A stretch of 44,242 nt of DNA from Erysipelotrichaceae bacterium (GTDB taxonomy: Bacteria > Bacillota_I > Bacilli_A > Erysipelotrichales > Erysipelotrichaceae). Positions 29,413 through 38,510 of this stretch are shown piece after piece. The number at the start of each line of letters is the position of its first letter. The first letter of the stretch is position 1. Both the position numbers and the translations under genes were made by a program. The notes under the pieces were generated by a model, which made no database searches, was not told the DNA's origin, and saw nothing but the letters and a program-made list of their open reading frames with translations. The DNA lies in contig JARKSP010000009.1 in the NCBI GenBank assembly GCA_029974225.1, positions 1 to 44,242 of the forward strand. The letters are read 5' to 3'.

Positions 29413-30687
29413 CTAGTTTCCTCCTTTGGTGATTTGAACCAGAATTTCGTCATCGGTATAATATCTGGCACTGGTATAGGTGCGTAACTTATTGCTTGAA
29501 GTAATTACCGGTGTTTTACCGACAGTAGGATTATTCATATACATCAGCGGACAGATATAAGATAGAATAATTCCGGTTTTTTCAAAACGAGAATAATGTT
29601 CTGTTTTCTTGAATTCCTTTATTACTGCCGGAGCAGCGGTAAAGACCGTTGGAATAACAACCTGACTGTTGCCATATTCTCTTAAGGCTTTTTCCACTTT
29701 ATCGGTCCAGTCTTTTAACTGCTGTAAAGACATATGCGGGCAGCCCATAAAGCACAGTTTAGGTTTAGCATTCAGGTTTTTCCAGATTATTGGATAATTA
29801 TCATAAATTCTCTGCAGTTCCCTGTCATCAATAACATATTCTCTGGCACCCTCAATAATCAGTTCTCTGCCTAACTCCTTAGCTTCCGGGGTTAAATTGT
29901 CAATATGATATAATCCCACCGCTCCATTTGATGCGGTAGCTGCCCCGAAATCTTTCAGATAGGTGCAGGCTTCTTCTGTCAGTTCACTACCTAGCCATCT
30001 GTCCAGACCGATGACATAAGGTACATCTTCCATAACCTTCATCCCAATTGCACTTCCCAGCAGTTGAGCTTCCGGTTTTCTGGTTGTTTCAATTCTGATA
30101 ATCCATTTTGCTTTTCTGCCTTCATCAGTTAATAAACCAAAATAAGGTACATAGCCGACAATTGAGCCCATCAGATCCATAATGCCTGAATTTCTGTTGC
30201 ACCTTGCTCCCAGTACTGAATTGGCATAAACCACTGCGCTGGATTCTGACCAGGATAGAATCTCCCCTTTATTAGGCTTATTGCCGACCTGATCCATATA
30301 ACAGGTGCAGGTGAAGGCATCTTTATCCATCAGACCCAGTTTCTGCAGCTGTCCTTCATAGAAATCCTGCTTGTTGTACATAAATTTATTGAAGACAAGC
30401 CTTTGAATGAAGTTAGCTGGAACATTTTTATCCACCGGTCTTGGATCGGCACTGAAGGTTTGAAGAGAAACGGCACCAGCTTCAATCAGTTTATCCATTA
30501 ACTGATACACCGGATCTAATACTCCCAGACCAAAAGAAGTTACCAGATGATTATGTTTGCTGGTAACTTCTACCATTTTCTCAGCATCAAAAGCTTTCCC
30601 GTACATTACCAGGGTTTTCATGACTTTCGCCATGGTTTCCCCTTTTGCACCGTCAAGAATAGCCTGCTGATCTTTTGTTAAAATCAT
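29413..30687 (-). CDS. Aconitase X catalytic domain / large subunit (DUF521)
   Basis: CTCYMDQVGNKPNKGEILSWSESSAVVYANSVLGARCNRNSG and KLCFMGCPHMSLQQL Fe-S ligand region. Confidence 0.9.
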   Translation of the reverse strand: MILTKDQQAILDGAKGETMAKVMKTLVMYGKAFDAEKMVEVTSKHNHLVTSFGLGVLDPVYQLMDKLIEAGAVSLQTFSADPRPVDKNVPANFIQRLVFNKFMYNKQDFYEGQLQKLGLMDKDAFTCTCYMDQVGNKPNKGEILSWSESSAVVYANSVLGARCNRNSGIMDLMGSIVGYVPYFGLLTDEGRKAKWIIRIETTRKPEAQLLGSAIGMKVMEDVPYVIGLDRWLGSELTEEACTYLKDFGAATASNGAVGLYHIDNLTPEAKELGRELIIEGAREYVIDDRELQRIYDNYPIIWKNLNAKPKLCFMGCPHMSLQQLKDWTDKVEKALREYGNSQVVIPTVFTAAPAVIKEFKKTEHYSRFEKTGIILSYICPLMYMNNPTVGKTPVITSSNKLRTYTSARYYTDDEILVQITKGGN

Positions 30688-30816
30688 ACTATTATATCCC
30701 TTTCCTTTTAAATTATTGCCCTGTTTTATTTTCTATCTAATTTTATAATAGCAAAAAATCGGTCAAAAAAGAACAATTTTAACAATATTGTGAATTAACT
30801 AACATTAAGCACAAGA

Positions 30817-30840
30817 AAGGAGAACGCTTCGTTCTCCCTT
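30817..30840 (-). terminator. Terminator downstream of the beta-helix surface protein gene
   Basis: Minus strand AAGGGAGAACGAAGCGTTCTCCTTTCTT. Confidence 0.65.
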
Positions 30841-30876
30841 AAGTCATATCGACATGCTATGCTTTTTCAGTTTACT

Positions 30877-32742
30877 CTACAGTCCTTTTTTCTTTTTGTA
30901 GTAAACAAAGGCAACTAATGCACCTGCAGCCGCAACTGCCGGTAACAAGACAATCTTTATGTAATAAAACAGATTTCCCGTATAGACAGCATTAATAGTG
31001 ATATCAGCTGTAATATTGGTGCCATCATGATCCCACACTCCCTTATAGCCTTCCATAGCTGGAATAGCAGGGACATTTGCAACATTATCGCCTTCCTGAA
31101 CATTGATTACCGTAATTATATTGCCAGAAACTACGTAAGTTACTTTGAAAACCGGCTTTGAATAATCTATCTCAATCATTCCCTCAGCATCTGGTTCAGT
31201 TACCGCAAAGCCTTCATCGTTCAGTTTCTGCTTATATTCCTGCCGTACTTTAATAACATGCTGACTGTTAGAATCAAAGCCAATGATTTCAGTAGTTCCT
31301 TCAGCAATAATTTCAGTATCCAGATAAACATCCATATTATCAGCATTGTTTCCAGGCACATGAACAATACATGCCAATGGCTTATCTGCAGACGATATTG
31401 CGCTAACTGAACCGTTTAAAACTCTTACCTTAACATTATTAACATATATTAAAATGGCTCCTGAATAGTATTTAGAAGCATCTTCGCTATTTTCAGTATT
31501 GATACCGGTTAATTTAGAATCGATAACCTCGACTTCAGCTCCTTCTGCATAGACTGCCAGGGCAAAACAACCTGTCAATTCACAGTCTTTGATGATAATT
31601 TCTGCTGATATAGCTAAATATCCAATATAAAGAGCAATATGACTCTGCCCGGAAATAGTGACATTGTCAAGAGTTAATTTGACAGGCTTATTGTCGATTA
31701 TTATTCCATAAACACTTTCCAGGATGCCGACAATAGCGAAATTCTCTATAACGACTTCATCAGCAGTATAAATGTCTATTATTTCATGTCTGGCCGAAGC
31801 TAAAGTAAATCCATTGCCCCTGATTATGATCTTGCCTTTAATAATAATTCTGTCAAACTCGATAATATCACGAATAATCTCAACTGGCTTATCATGGGTA
31901 ATCGCATAATTGATAGCATCCTGCAATTTAAAAAATAAGGCTCGTTCTGCCTCAGTTTCTACAAAAGCTATAATCTCTTTTCTTATTCCTTCTATCTTTG
32001 TCTGCTCATCAACATTAACTTCGCCAGTCAGTGTTCCATTAAATATTGCCACTGACGGAAATTTATCTTCATCTTTAGCGATGATTAAACTTTCGGTAAT
32101 GTTTATAACCGTTCCTTCAGCTGTATATATGTCGCTGCTATTCAGTGCAATTGCCGCATAGTCTTCAGTATCGGAATAGTCATCGCTGTAGATTTTTGTA
32201 TCATGGATGCTTATTGTCATCTTCTGACCCCAGATGTATATTCCGTAACGTCCATTCAGACTGCAGTTATTAATATTAATAGAGGCATTGCTGGAATCCA
32301 GCGTCAGATACAGCGCATAAAACGGAATCTCATTGTTATAGCCCCCGATTATTACATCATCAAGAGTCAGTGTACCCCCATTTTCATAACTGATGCCTCT
32401 TTCAGCTTTTTTGGCAGCAATCCTCATGTTCTTAAGGGTAACATTATGCTTGCTGCCATCGGAATATGGAATGATTAGAGCGGCATATCCTCCGGTGTAA
32501 TAAATCTCACACCTTTCTCCTTCAATGACAATAGATTTATCAATTATAACAGCATCGTTAACCATACTATCTGACAGCAGAGTTACTGTATCACCATTTT
32601 TGGCGGCATTAATAGCCTCCTGTACAGTCGCATATTCTACACCATTAACCTTTGCCACACCAGCTGCACGCGTTACAGTCGGAAAACAACAGATTATTAT
32701 TGTTAAGAATACTGCAATGCTCAGAATAAATTTCCTCATCAT
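30877..32742 (-). CDS. Cell-surface right-handed beta-helix protein with Listeria-Bacteroides-type (Flg_new) repeat and C-terminal TM anchor
   Basis: Signal peptide, VNGVEYATVQEAINAAKNGDTVTLLSD start, many beta-helix coils, VSGNIITVINVQEGDNVANVPAIPAMEGYKGVWDHDGTNITADITINAVYT, C-term TM plus YYKKKKGL. Confidence 0.75.
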   Translation of the reverse strand: MMRKFILSIAVFLTIIICCFPTVTRAAGVAKVNGVEYATVQEAINAAKNGDTVTLLSDSMVNDAVIIDKSIVIEGERCEIYYTGGYAALIIPYSDGSKHNVTLKNMRIAAKKAERGISYENGGTLTLDDVIIGGYNNEIPFYALYLTLDSSNASININNCSLNGRYGIYIWGQKMTISIHDTKIYSDDYSDTEDYAAIALNSSDIYTAEGTVINITESLIIAKDEDKFPSVAIFNGTLTGEVNVDEQTKIEGIRKEIIAFVETEAERALFFKLQDAINYAITHDKPVEIIRDIIEFDRIIIKGKIIIRGNGFTLASARHEIIDIYTADEVVIENFAIVGILESVYGIIIDNKPVKLTLDNVTISGQSHIALYIGYLAISAEIIIKDCELTGCFALAVYAEGAEVEVIDSKLTGINTENSEDASKYYSGAILIYVNNVKVRVLNGSVSAISSADKPLACIVHVPGNNADNMDVYLDTEIIAEGTTEIIGFDSNSQHVIKVRQEYKQKLNDEGFAVTEPDAEGMIEIDYSKPVFKVTYVVSGNIITVINVQEGDNVANVPAIPAMEGYKGVWDHDGTNITADITINAVYTGNLFYYIKIVLLPAVAAAGALVAFVYYKKKKGL

Positions 32743-32753
32743 ATTTCCCCTCC

Positions 32754-32777
32754 ATGAATTATTATTTCATAATTCAT
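32754..32777 (-). promoter_or_regulatory. 9-bp perfect inverted repeat just upstream of the beta-helix gene SD
   Basis: ATGAATTAT-TATTTC-ATAATTCAT, adjacent to GGAGGGG SD (minus). Confidence 0.6.
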
Positions 32778-32982
32778 TAATTAAAACCTTTACCCGGCTT
32801 TTCAAAGCCCTGACAGCCTTTTATTAAGAAAAAAGCTATGAATCCTTAACCTAGATATAATTTTCTATTATAATGTTAATCTGAATCCTTGTTTACATTA
32901 ATTATAGCATTCTGGATTTTCAGTTAGCAATTGCTATTTATCTGGTAGGTTTTTTATCATTTCTGCTGACTTTCAAAATAAA

Positions 32983-33013
32983 AAGCTGGAGGCAGAAAAT
33001 TGCCTCCAAGCTT
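32983..33013 (-). terminator. Strong terminator downstream of the DUF885 gene
   Basis: Minus strand AAGCTTGGAGGCAATTTTCTGCCTCCAGCTTTTTATTTTG. Confidence 0.85.
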
Positions 33014-33046
33014 ATTAAATTCTTTGATAGACTGTTTAGTTGTCTT

Positions 33047-34816
33047 TTATTTTTCAGCCGGTGTTTTTGATGCGATATATTCATCAACTATCCAGGTCAA
33101 GGTATCAAAGTCCACGTCACCTGTATCAAGTATCAGGGTATTGAATTCTTTGACATTGAAATTCTTGTCCAAAGCTTTTTGGGTTTTATCATATAAACTT
33201 GTCATCTGATAATACCCTAAAGCATAAGGAGTGAACATACTTGGATCGCCAATTAAAGTGTTATAGATGTTTTGAGCCAGACTGTAAGCATAGCTTTCAC
33301 CAAAGAACTCCGATAAATAATTAGCCACATCATCGACCTGATAGCCATAGTAGTTTATCAGCATATCACAGTAAGCCTGCAGATAGTAATTGAACTTCAG
33401 ATATAGGATTTCAAGTTCCATTATATCTTTGCTCTTTTCATAATATTTGTAGCCATATTCTTCCACATACATTGCCCAGCCTTCAGAATAACCGATAAAG
33501 CCAACATTGTATCTGATCTTCTGAGATGGGTGATGAGTGAAATAGTAGGTGTGCTGATACAGATGTCCCGGATAGGCTTCATGAGATAAAGTAATAGCCA
33601 TTTCATCAGGTGAATCCTTGCTGTAGGCTTCATTACATTTGATAACGTTATTAGTCAGATTATCTATTGGGGCAATTAAATAGTAAGCGGCAATATTTTC
33701 GCTTGTTACTGTAGGGTCTAAATAATTGACTGAATATTCTACCTCTGGAATTGGTGGAAAATCAGCAGCCATCTGACTTTTAACGTATTCTATCATCTCA
33801 TAGGGATCCTTGTAACCATAGTGATTTCTGCCACTTGACCACTTGTTGTAGTCGTTATAACTCATTCTGTTGGATACTGTTGAAATGTTTTTAACAACAC
33901 CATTAATAAGACTTCTTAAGGTCGCTGCCCATTTGTCAACACTTCTACTAGTTGAAGAAACACCGCCCAAAAAGATTGTTTCATAATATACTGTTCCGCC
34001 TTCATAATAGAACAGACCATCAGGATTGGTACATTTGCCATAAAGACCCGTATATAAATCAATCACTTTCTGATAAGCCGGAATAAGAGTGTTGATGACC
34101 GCATCAGCCAGCTGCTGTTTCAATTCTTCTTCATTAGCCAGGCCAAGCTTTTCAATTGAAGCATTATAAGCCTTAATGACTTCATTATCCTCAACTCGAG
34201 AAATAAATCTTTCGCAGGAATCGATAATCTTTTCAATTACATCATCATTTTGAACAATTCCCTCGTCAGCCTGTCTTTTGGTGTAATCAATACACAGATC
34301 CATGTATCTTTCACTGTCTAATACTAAAGTAATCATATCTTTAGCATCCTGCTCGTTTCTGAGTTCAAACTCCGTGAAGCTGGTAATCAGGTTGTTGTTA
34401 ACACCTCTATTAGGTGTAAAAACAAAGCCATAATCATATTCACATTCTAAATATGACTGCATTTTATTATAATAGGCAATTAATGCTTTATAGGTAATCA
34501 GCTGTTCTCTGTTTAAATCAGAAATATCATAGTTGTTTAAGACTTCCAGTCTATTAAGATAGCCATCATAGTCGTCTTCAATTTCAATTTCTCCTAAAGT
34601 AACTTCAACATTTTCAATTCCAAGTTCTTTGGGATTAACCACACCGAAATGAAGACTTAAATAATCTTCGCTCATATCCTCAACAAACCACTCATCTATA
34701 ATCTTTTGGAAATTTTCATCAAGTGGATCTGGTTCTATGATTATTTCCGGTTTTTTACAGCCAAAAAAAGGTAAGACCATTAATACCACTAATAGTAATT
34801 GTAAAATCTTTTTCAT
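33047..34816 (-). CDS. DUF885 family protein, predicted secreted lipoprotein / metallopeptidase-like
   Basis: Lipobox LMVLPFFGCKKPE; TLSHEAYPGHLYQ and VGFIGYSEGWAMYVEEYGY motifs of DUF885. Confidence 0.88.
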   Translation of the reverse strand: MKKILQLLLVVLMVLPFFGCKKPEIIIEPDPLDENFQKIIDEWFVEDMSEDYLSLHFGVVNPKELGIENVEVTLGEIEIEDDYDGYLNRLEVLNNYDISDLNREQLITYKALIAYYNKMQSYLECEYDYGFVFTPNRGVNNNLITSFTEFELRNEQDAKDMITLVLDSERYMDLCIDYTKRQADEGIVQNDDVIEKIIDSCERFISRVEDNEVIKAYNASIEKLGLANEEELKQQLADAVINTLIPAYQKVIDLYTGLYGKCTNPDGLFYYEGGTVYYETIFLGGVSSTSRSVDKWAATLRSLINGVVKNISTVSNRMSYNDYNKWSSGRNHYGYKDPYEMIEYVKSQMAADFPPIPEVEYSVNYLDPTVTSENIAAYYLIAPIDNLTNNVIKCNEAYSKDSPDEMAITLSHEAYPGHLYQHTYYFTHHPSQKIRYNVGFIGYSEGWAMYVEEYGYKYYEKSKDIMELEILYLKFNYYLQAYCDMLINYYGYQVDDVANYLSEFFGESYAYSLAQNIYNTLIGDPSMFTPYALGYYQMTSLYDKTQKALDKNFNVKEFNTLILDTGDVDFDTLTWIVDEYIASKTPAEK

Positions 34817-34884
34817 AACCCCTTCTCCTTTTTAGTTAACATATCTATTTTAGTTTATTAATCCAAAACTAACAAGTAGAACTG

Positions 34885-35265
34885 TTAAGATACAATCTCA
34901 AAACCTTTAAATCTGCTGCCCTGATATGTTAAATAACCATAATCTCTTTCCACCAGCAGACCATATTCATCTCCTCTAACAATAAACTCTTTTCTTTCCC
35001 CACCGGCAAACTCAAAAGTCACATAGTATCTTGTACTTGTTGAGCTATGGAGACGATTGTTTCCTGTGCCGTGACTATGGTGATGATTACTGGTTGAAAC
35101 ATTTACTCTTTTAGTAAGCACTGTCGCTTCCACTCTTAAAACCGGCGATCTGTCATCTTCTATCTTCTGTTTGATTATGGAATAAAAAACATAGAAAAAA
35201 ACAGAAAGAACAAAGACAGGAACAACGAAAAACATTAATTCTGCCATGTTAGTCTTTTTCTCCAT
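34885..35265 (-). CDS. DUF2500 family membrane protein
   Basis: N-term TM; SPVLRVEATVLTKRVNVSTSNHHHSHGTGNNRLHSSTSTRYYVTFEFAGGERKEFIV...GYLTYQGSRFKGFE. Confidence 0.8.
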   Translation of the reverse strand: MEKKTNMAELMFFVVPVFVLSVFFYVFYSIIKQKIEDDRSPVLRVEATVLTKRVNVSTSNHHHSHGTGNNRLHSSTSTRYYVTFEFAGGERKEFIVRGDEYGLLVERDYGYLTYQGSRFKGFEIVS

Positions 35266-35768
35266 TAGTTATTGCTGGCGCTGGCGGTATTAGCGGCAAC
35301 ACTGTCCATCTGTAAGCTGACATCGATTGCTAGACAGACCATCAATACTTCTAAACTGTTAATTTCATCAATTACATCAATGGTATAGAAATCACCCCAG
35401 GATAGCCATTCTTTTTTTATTGTAGCAATAATCTCGCCATCATGAACTATCTGATAATTGTGAGCCCAGAAATCTCCCTTACATTCCCAATCCAGTCCTT
35501 TAATATAATAATTAGGACGGAACAATGAAAGTTTTCTTTCCATTTCTGCTACCACCGCACCATCAATATAGAAATAAAATTTTGCCAGGAAAGAAAATAC
35601 TTCCTGCTTTAAAAAAGCAACTTCCATTTCAGTGTTATCACGAATGCTCAGTTGCTTGCCGAAAGAAAAAAATTTGCCGTAAACAGAATATAAGGGCTCC
35701 TTGTTTTCTCCATAAACATTAAACTCATCTGCTAATCTGAAAACCTTCTGTTGAACGTACATCTTCAT
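35265..35768 (-). CDS. LURP-one-related (YxjI / LOR) family protein
   Basis: MKMYVQQKVFRLADEFNVYGENKEPLYSVYGKFFSFGKQLSIRD... YQIVHDGEIIATIKKEWLSWGDFYTIDV. Confidence 0.8.
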   Translation of the reverse strand: MKMYVQQKVFRLADEFNVYGENKEPLYSVYGKFFSFGKQLSIRDNTEMEVAFLKQEVFSFLAKFYFYIDGAVVAEMERKLSLFRPNYYIKGLDWECKGDFWAHNYQIVHDGEIIATIKKEWLSWGDFYTIDVIDEINSLEVLMVCLAIDVSLQMDSVAANTASASNN

Positions 35769-35882
35769 AAAATCACTCCTTTTCAATTTTAGTATAGCGT
35801 TATGTAAACTCCTTCATTTATAGAGTTCATGTATATTTCCGATATCATTCTGATATTTGCGGGCTTGATAAAAAGCAATCAA

Positions 35883-36284
35883 TTATTCTAGACCCCAGTA
35901 TTCTTTAGCCAGCAGACTATCCTGCTTGATCTGCCGCAAAAGAGAAGATACATCATCAAACTTCTGAGGCAGACGTATTTTAAGAAATAGCTGTATCTGC
36001 ATTTCACATCCATATATGTTTCTGTCAAAATCAAGAATGTGGGTCTCAAACGAGACCTCTTTACTGTCATCAAAGGTTGGACGTGCACCTATGTGGGTAA
36101 CACCATAAAGGGTCTGCCCGGCAAGAAAAATTCTCGATATATACACTCCCGGCTCTGGAAGTCTATCCTCATCTTCAATTTTTAAATTTGCCGTCGGTAT
36201 CCCTATTGATTTGCCCACACCGCGACCAGGTATCACCACTCCTCTTGTTTCATATAGAGGAAGCTGATTTGCATTCTCTGACAT
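35883..36284 (-). CDS. Stand-alone riboflavin kinase domain
   Basis: RGVVIPGRGVGKSIGIPTANL, GVYISRIFLAG, GVTHIGARPTFDDSKEVSFETHILDFDRNIYG; no FAD synthetase domain in the ORF. Confidence 0.87.
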   Translation of the reverse strand: MSENANQLPLYETRGVVIPGRGVGKSIGIPTANLKIEDEDRLPEPGVYISRIFLAGQTLYGVTHIGARPTFDDSKEVSFETHILDFDRNIYGCEMQIQLFLKIRLPQKFDDVSSLLRQIKQDSLLAKEYWGLE

Positions 36285-36524
36285 AATTGCTCCTTTTCCA
36301 GAAAGTTATCCTTTGATTGATAACCTATTTCTCATTTAAAACCCTAACATATTGCTACTATCAATTTAATAATGCACTCGTTAAACTGTTTTTGCAAACA
36401 TAAATTATCCCTTTTAATCAGCAAATGGTTCTTTGCCGCAAAATTTTACCCGTTGTTTACATTTTCAACATAGCATTTATAAAACCAGGATTCTTGATAA
36501 AAACGATTTCTGATTATCAGATTA

Positions 36525-36560
36525 CAAAAGCCAATACCTGTTTATGATACTGGCTTTCAA
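36525..36560 (-). terminator. Terminator-like hairpin downstream of the glycan operon
   Basis: Minus strand AAAGCCAGTATCATAAACAGGTATTGGCTTTTGT. Confidence 0.5.
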
Positions 36561-36641
36561 AAATTTCATCAGGTTATCAAAAATTAAACCCTTAATACCG
36601 AAAAATTCTATCCATTTCTGATTATTTAGCTGATATCAGTT

Positions 36642-37868
36642 TTATAAAACTTCAACAATACTGGCGTAGACATTGCTGACAGTATAATTTTCCAGCAGAT
36701 ACTGATAGCCGTTTTCTCCTAACTTTTTAAGATTATCACTTTTAACAAATCTCTCAATACAATGTGAAAACTGTTTTACATCATCACTGCTGCAGGATAA
36801 GCCAAAATTTCCTTGCTCGATAATCTTTCCGATATCAGTAGCTTTGTCTGTAGCTGCTAAAACCGGTATCCTGCTCTGCATATAAGATAATAAACGGCTT
36901 GGAAAATTCGGAATTGTAAAACGATAATCTAAGAATATCAGACCCACATCACAGGCACTAACCAGCTGCTCATAGTCTTCTTTTGGCAAAGCGCTTAAAA
37001 GCCTGACATTGGCTGGACTGTTCTCTTTTATATAGGCGTTCAGCTTTTCAAATTCAGTGCCTGATCCTACAATCAGAAACTCCGCTTCTTCATTATTCGC
37101 TTCCTGCTTTAGACACTCAATGATAAACGGTATTCCCTGTGGCTTTCCCAGATTACCGCCATAAACAAAAACCGTTTTATCTGTCGATAAGCCATATTTC
37201 TTTCTAAGCTCCTTCTTTCGATCTTCATCCGGCATTGATTCCAGCACTTCTATTCCGTTAGGACAGATAGAAACTTTATTTTCTGCTATTTGAGGGTTAT
37301 GCTTAAGCAGAAAGTCAACATTAGCCTGAGACATGCACCCAATATAATCGGAAATCTGATACAGCTTCTTTTCTTTATTTCTAAACATTTTAGATAGAAT
37401 TCCCTTTAAGCCTGTAGTTGTCAGCATTCCTAAATCAATGGCATTCTGAGGGAAGATATCCTTAAGCATTAAAAAAGTTTTGGCCTTATCTCTTTTTCTG
37501 ATAAAGCTGATGGGCTTGACAATGGTTATTGGCGGAGTCGAGTATAAAACCAAATCAAAACGAATATCCTTAAAATGTTTTTTTACTGCGGCCAGAATCT
37601 GATATTCAACCAGAATGGTGGATATTCCTTTTTCAATGATATTGGTCTTCTGAATATTGCCGATTTTTACTTTTAAAATCGTTGACTGCTTTTCACTGCC
37701 GGCAGTTTTTTCTATAATCATTTCTTTTTCAATTTTAAATCTGCTTTCAAAAGGGGAAACAATAAATACATCATGACCCTTTTTCGCGAATTCTCTCATC
37801 AGGTCGGCATACAGGTTTTTATCGTCAATTGAGCGGAAGTCAACAAGTGTAATAAATAGAATTTTCAT
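36642..37868 (-). CDS. Glycosyltransferase family 4 (WbuB-like)
   Basis: FITLVDFRSIDDKNLYADLMREFAKKGHDVFIVSP; VFVYGGNLGKPQGIPFIIECLKQ. Confidence 0.85.
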   Translation of the reverse strand: MKILFITLVDFRSIDDKNLYADLMREFAKKGHDVFIVSPFESRFKIEKEMIIEKTAGSEKQSTILKVKIGNIQKTNIIEKGISTILVEYQILAAVKKHFKDIRFDLVLYSTPPITIVKPISFIRKRDKAKTFLMLKDIFPQNAIDLGMLTTTGLKGILSKMFRNKEKKLYQISDYIGCMSQANVDFLLKHNPQIAENKVSICPNGIEVLESMPDEDRKKELRKKYGLSTDKTVFVYGGNLGKPQGIPFIIECLKQEANNEEAEFLIVGSGTEFEKLNAYIKENSPANVRLLSALPKEDYEQLVSACDVGLIFLDYRFTIPNFPSRLLSYMQSRIPVLAATDKATDIGKIIEQGNFGLSCSSDDVKQFSHCIERFVKSDNLKKLGENGYQYLLENYTVSNVYASIVEVL

Positions 37869-37882
37869 TTCCGTTATACTCC

Positions 37883-38509
37883 TTACTTTTTAGCTGATCC
37901 CATAAACTCTTCCATAGTCATAGAAGAAGGTGAATTGATGCCTTCCCTTTTAAAAACAATCACCACAGTTTTTAGAATTATCTTCCAATCCTGCAAAAAC
38001 GTTATGTTATCAACATATTCAACATCAAGGTTGAATTTTTCCTCCCATGATAAAGTGTTTCGGCCATTAATTTGAGCCAGTCCGGTAAAACCCGGTCTAA
38101 CTTCATGTCTTCTAGCCTGAAAGTCATCATATCTTTCCAGGTACCTGACTAATAAAGGACGTGGTCCAACCAGTGACATATCTCCTTTTATAACATTAAC
38201 CAAAGCTGGCAGTTCATCCATGCTGGTTGAACGAATAAACCTGCCGAACCTGGTCAACCTTTTTTCATCAGGCAGCAGTTTTCCGTTTTCATCTCTTTGA
38301 TCGGTCATAGTTCTAAGCTTATAGAGTCTAAATATCTTGCCATCCTTACCCGGACGCTCCTGAGTAAAAAAAACAGGAGGCCCCATTATGACCCTAACAA
38401 GGAAAATCATAACCGCCAGAAGAGGACTAAGCACTATTAAAGCCAGTAAAGCACACAAAAAATCCTGTGGTCTTTTAATAAACCTTTCATAAAAACCTTT
38501 TTTGTGCAT
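37883..38509 (-). CDS. Undecaprenyl-phosphate sugar-1-phosphate transferase (PglC/EpsL/WcaJ family)
   Basis: FFTQERPGKDGKIFRLYKLRTM, STSMDELPALVNVIKGDMSLVGPRPLL, RHEVRPGFTGLAQINGRN. Confidence 0.92.
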   Translation of the reverse strand: MHKKGFYERFIKRPQDFLCALLALIVLSPLLAVMIFLVRVIMGPPVFFTQERPGKDGKIFRLYKLRTMTDQRDENGKLLPDEKRLTRFGRFIRSTSMDELPALVNVIKGDMSLVGPRPLLVRYLERYDDFQARRHEVRPGFTGLAQINGRNTLSWEEKFNLDVEYVDNITFLQDWKIILKTVVIVFKREGINSPSSMTMEEFMGSAKK

Positions 38510-38510
38510 A

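Noticed and set aside
36285-36520. Possible FMN riboswitch upstream of the riboflavin kinase
   Set aside because: Conserved FMN-aptamer strings (AGGAUAU...GGCGGU-like) not present on the minus strand.
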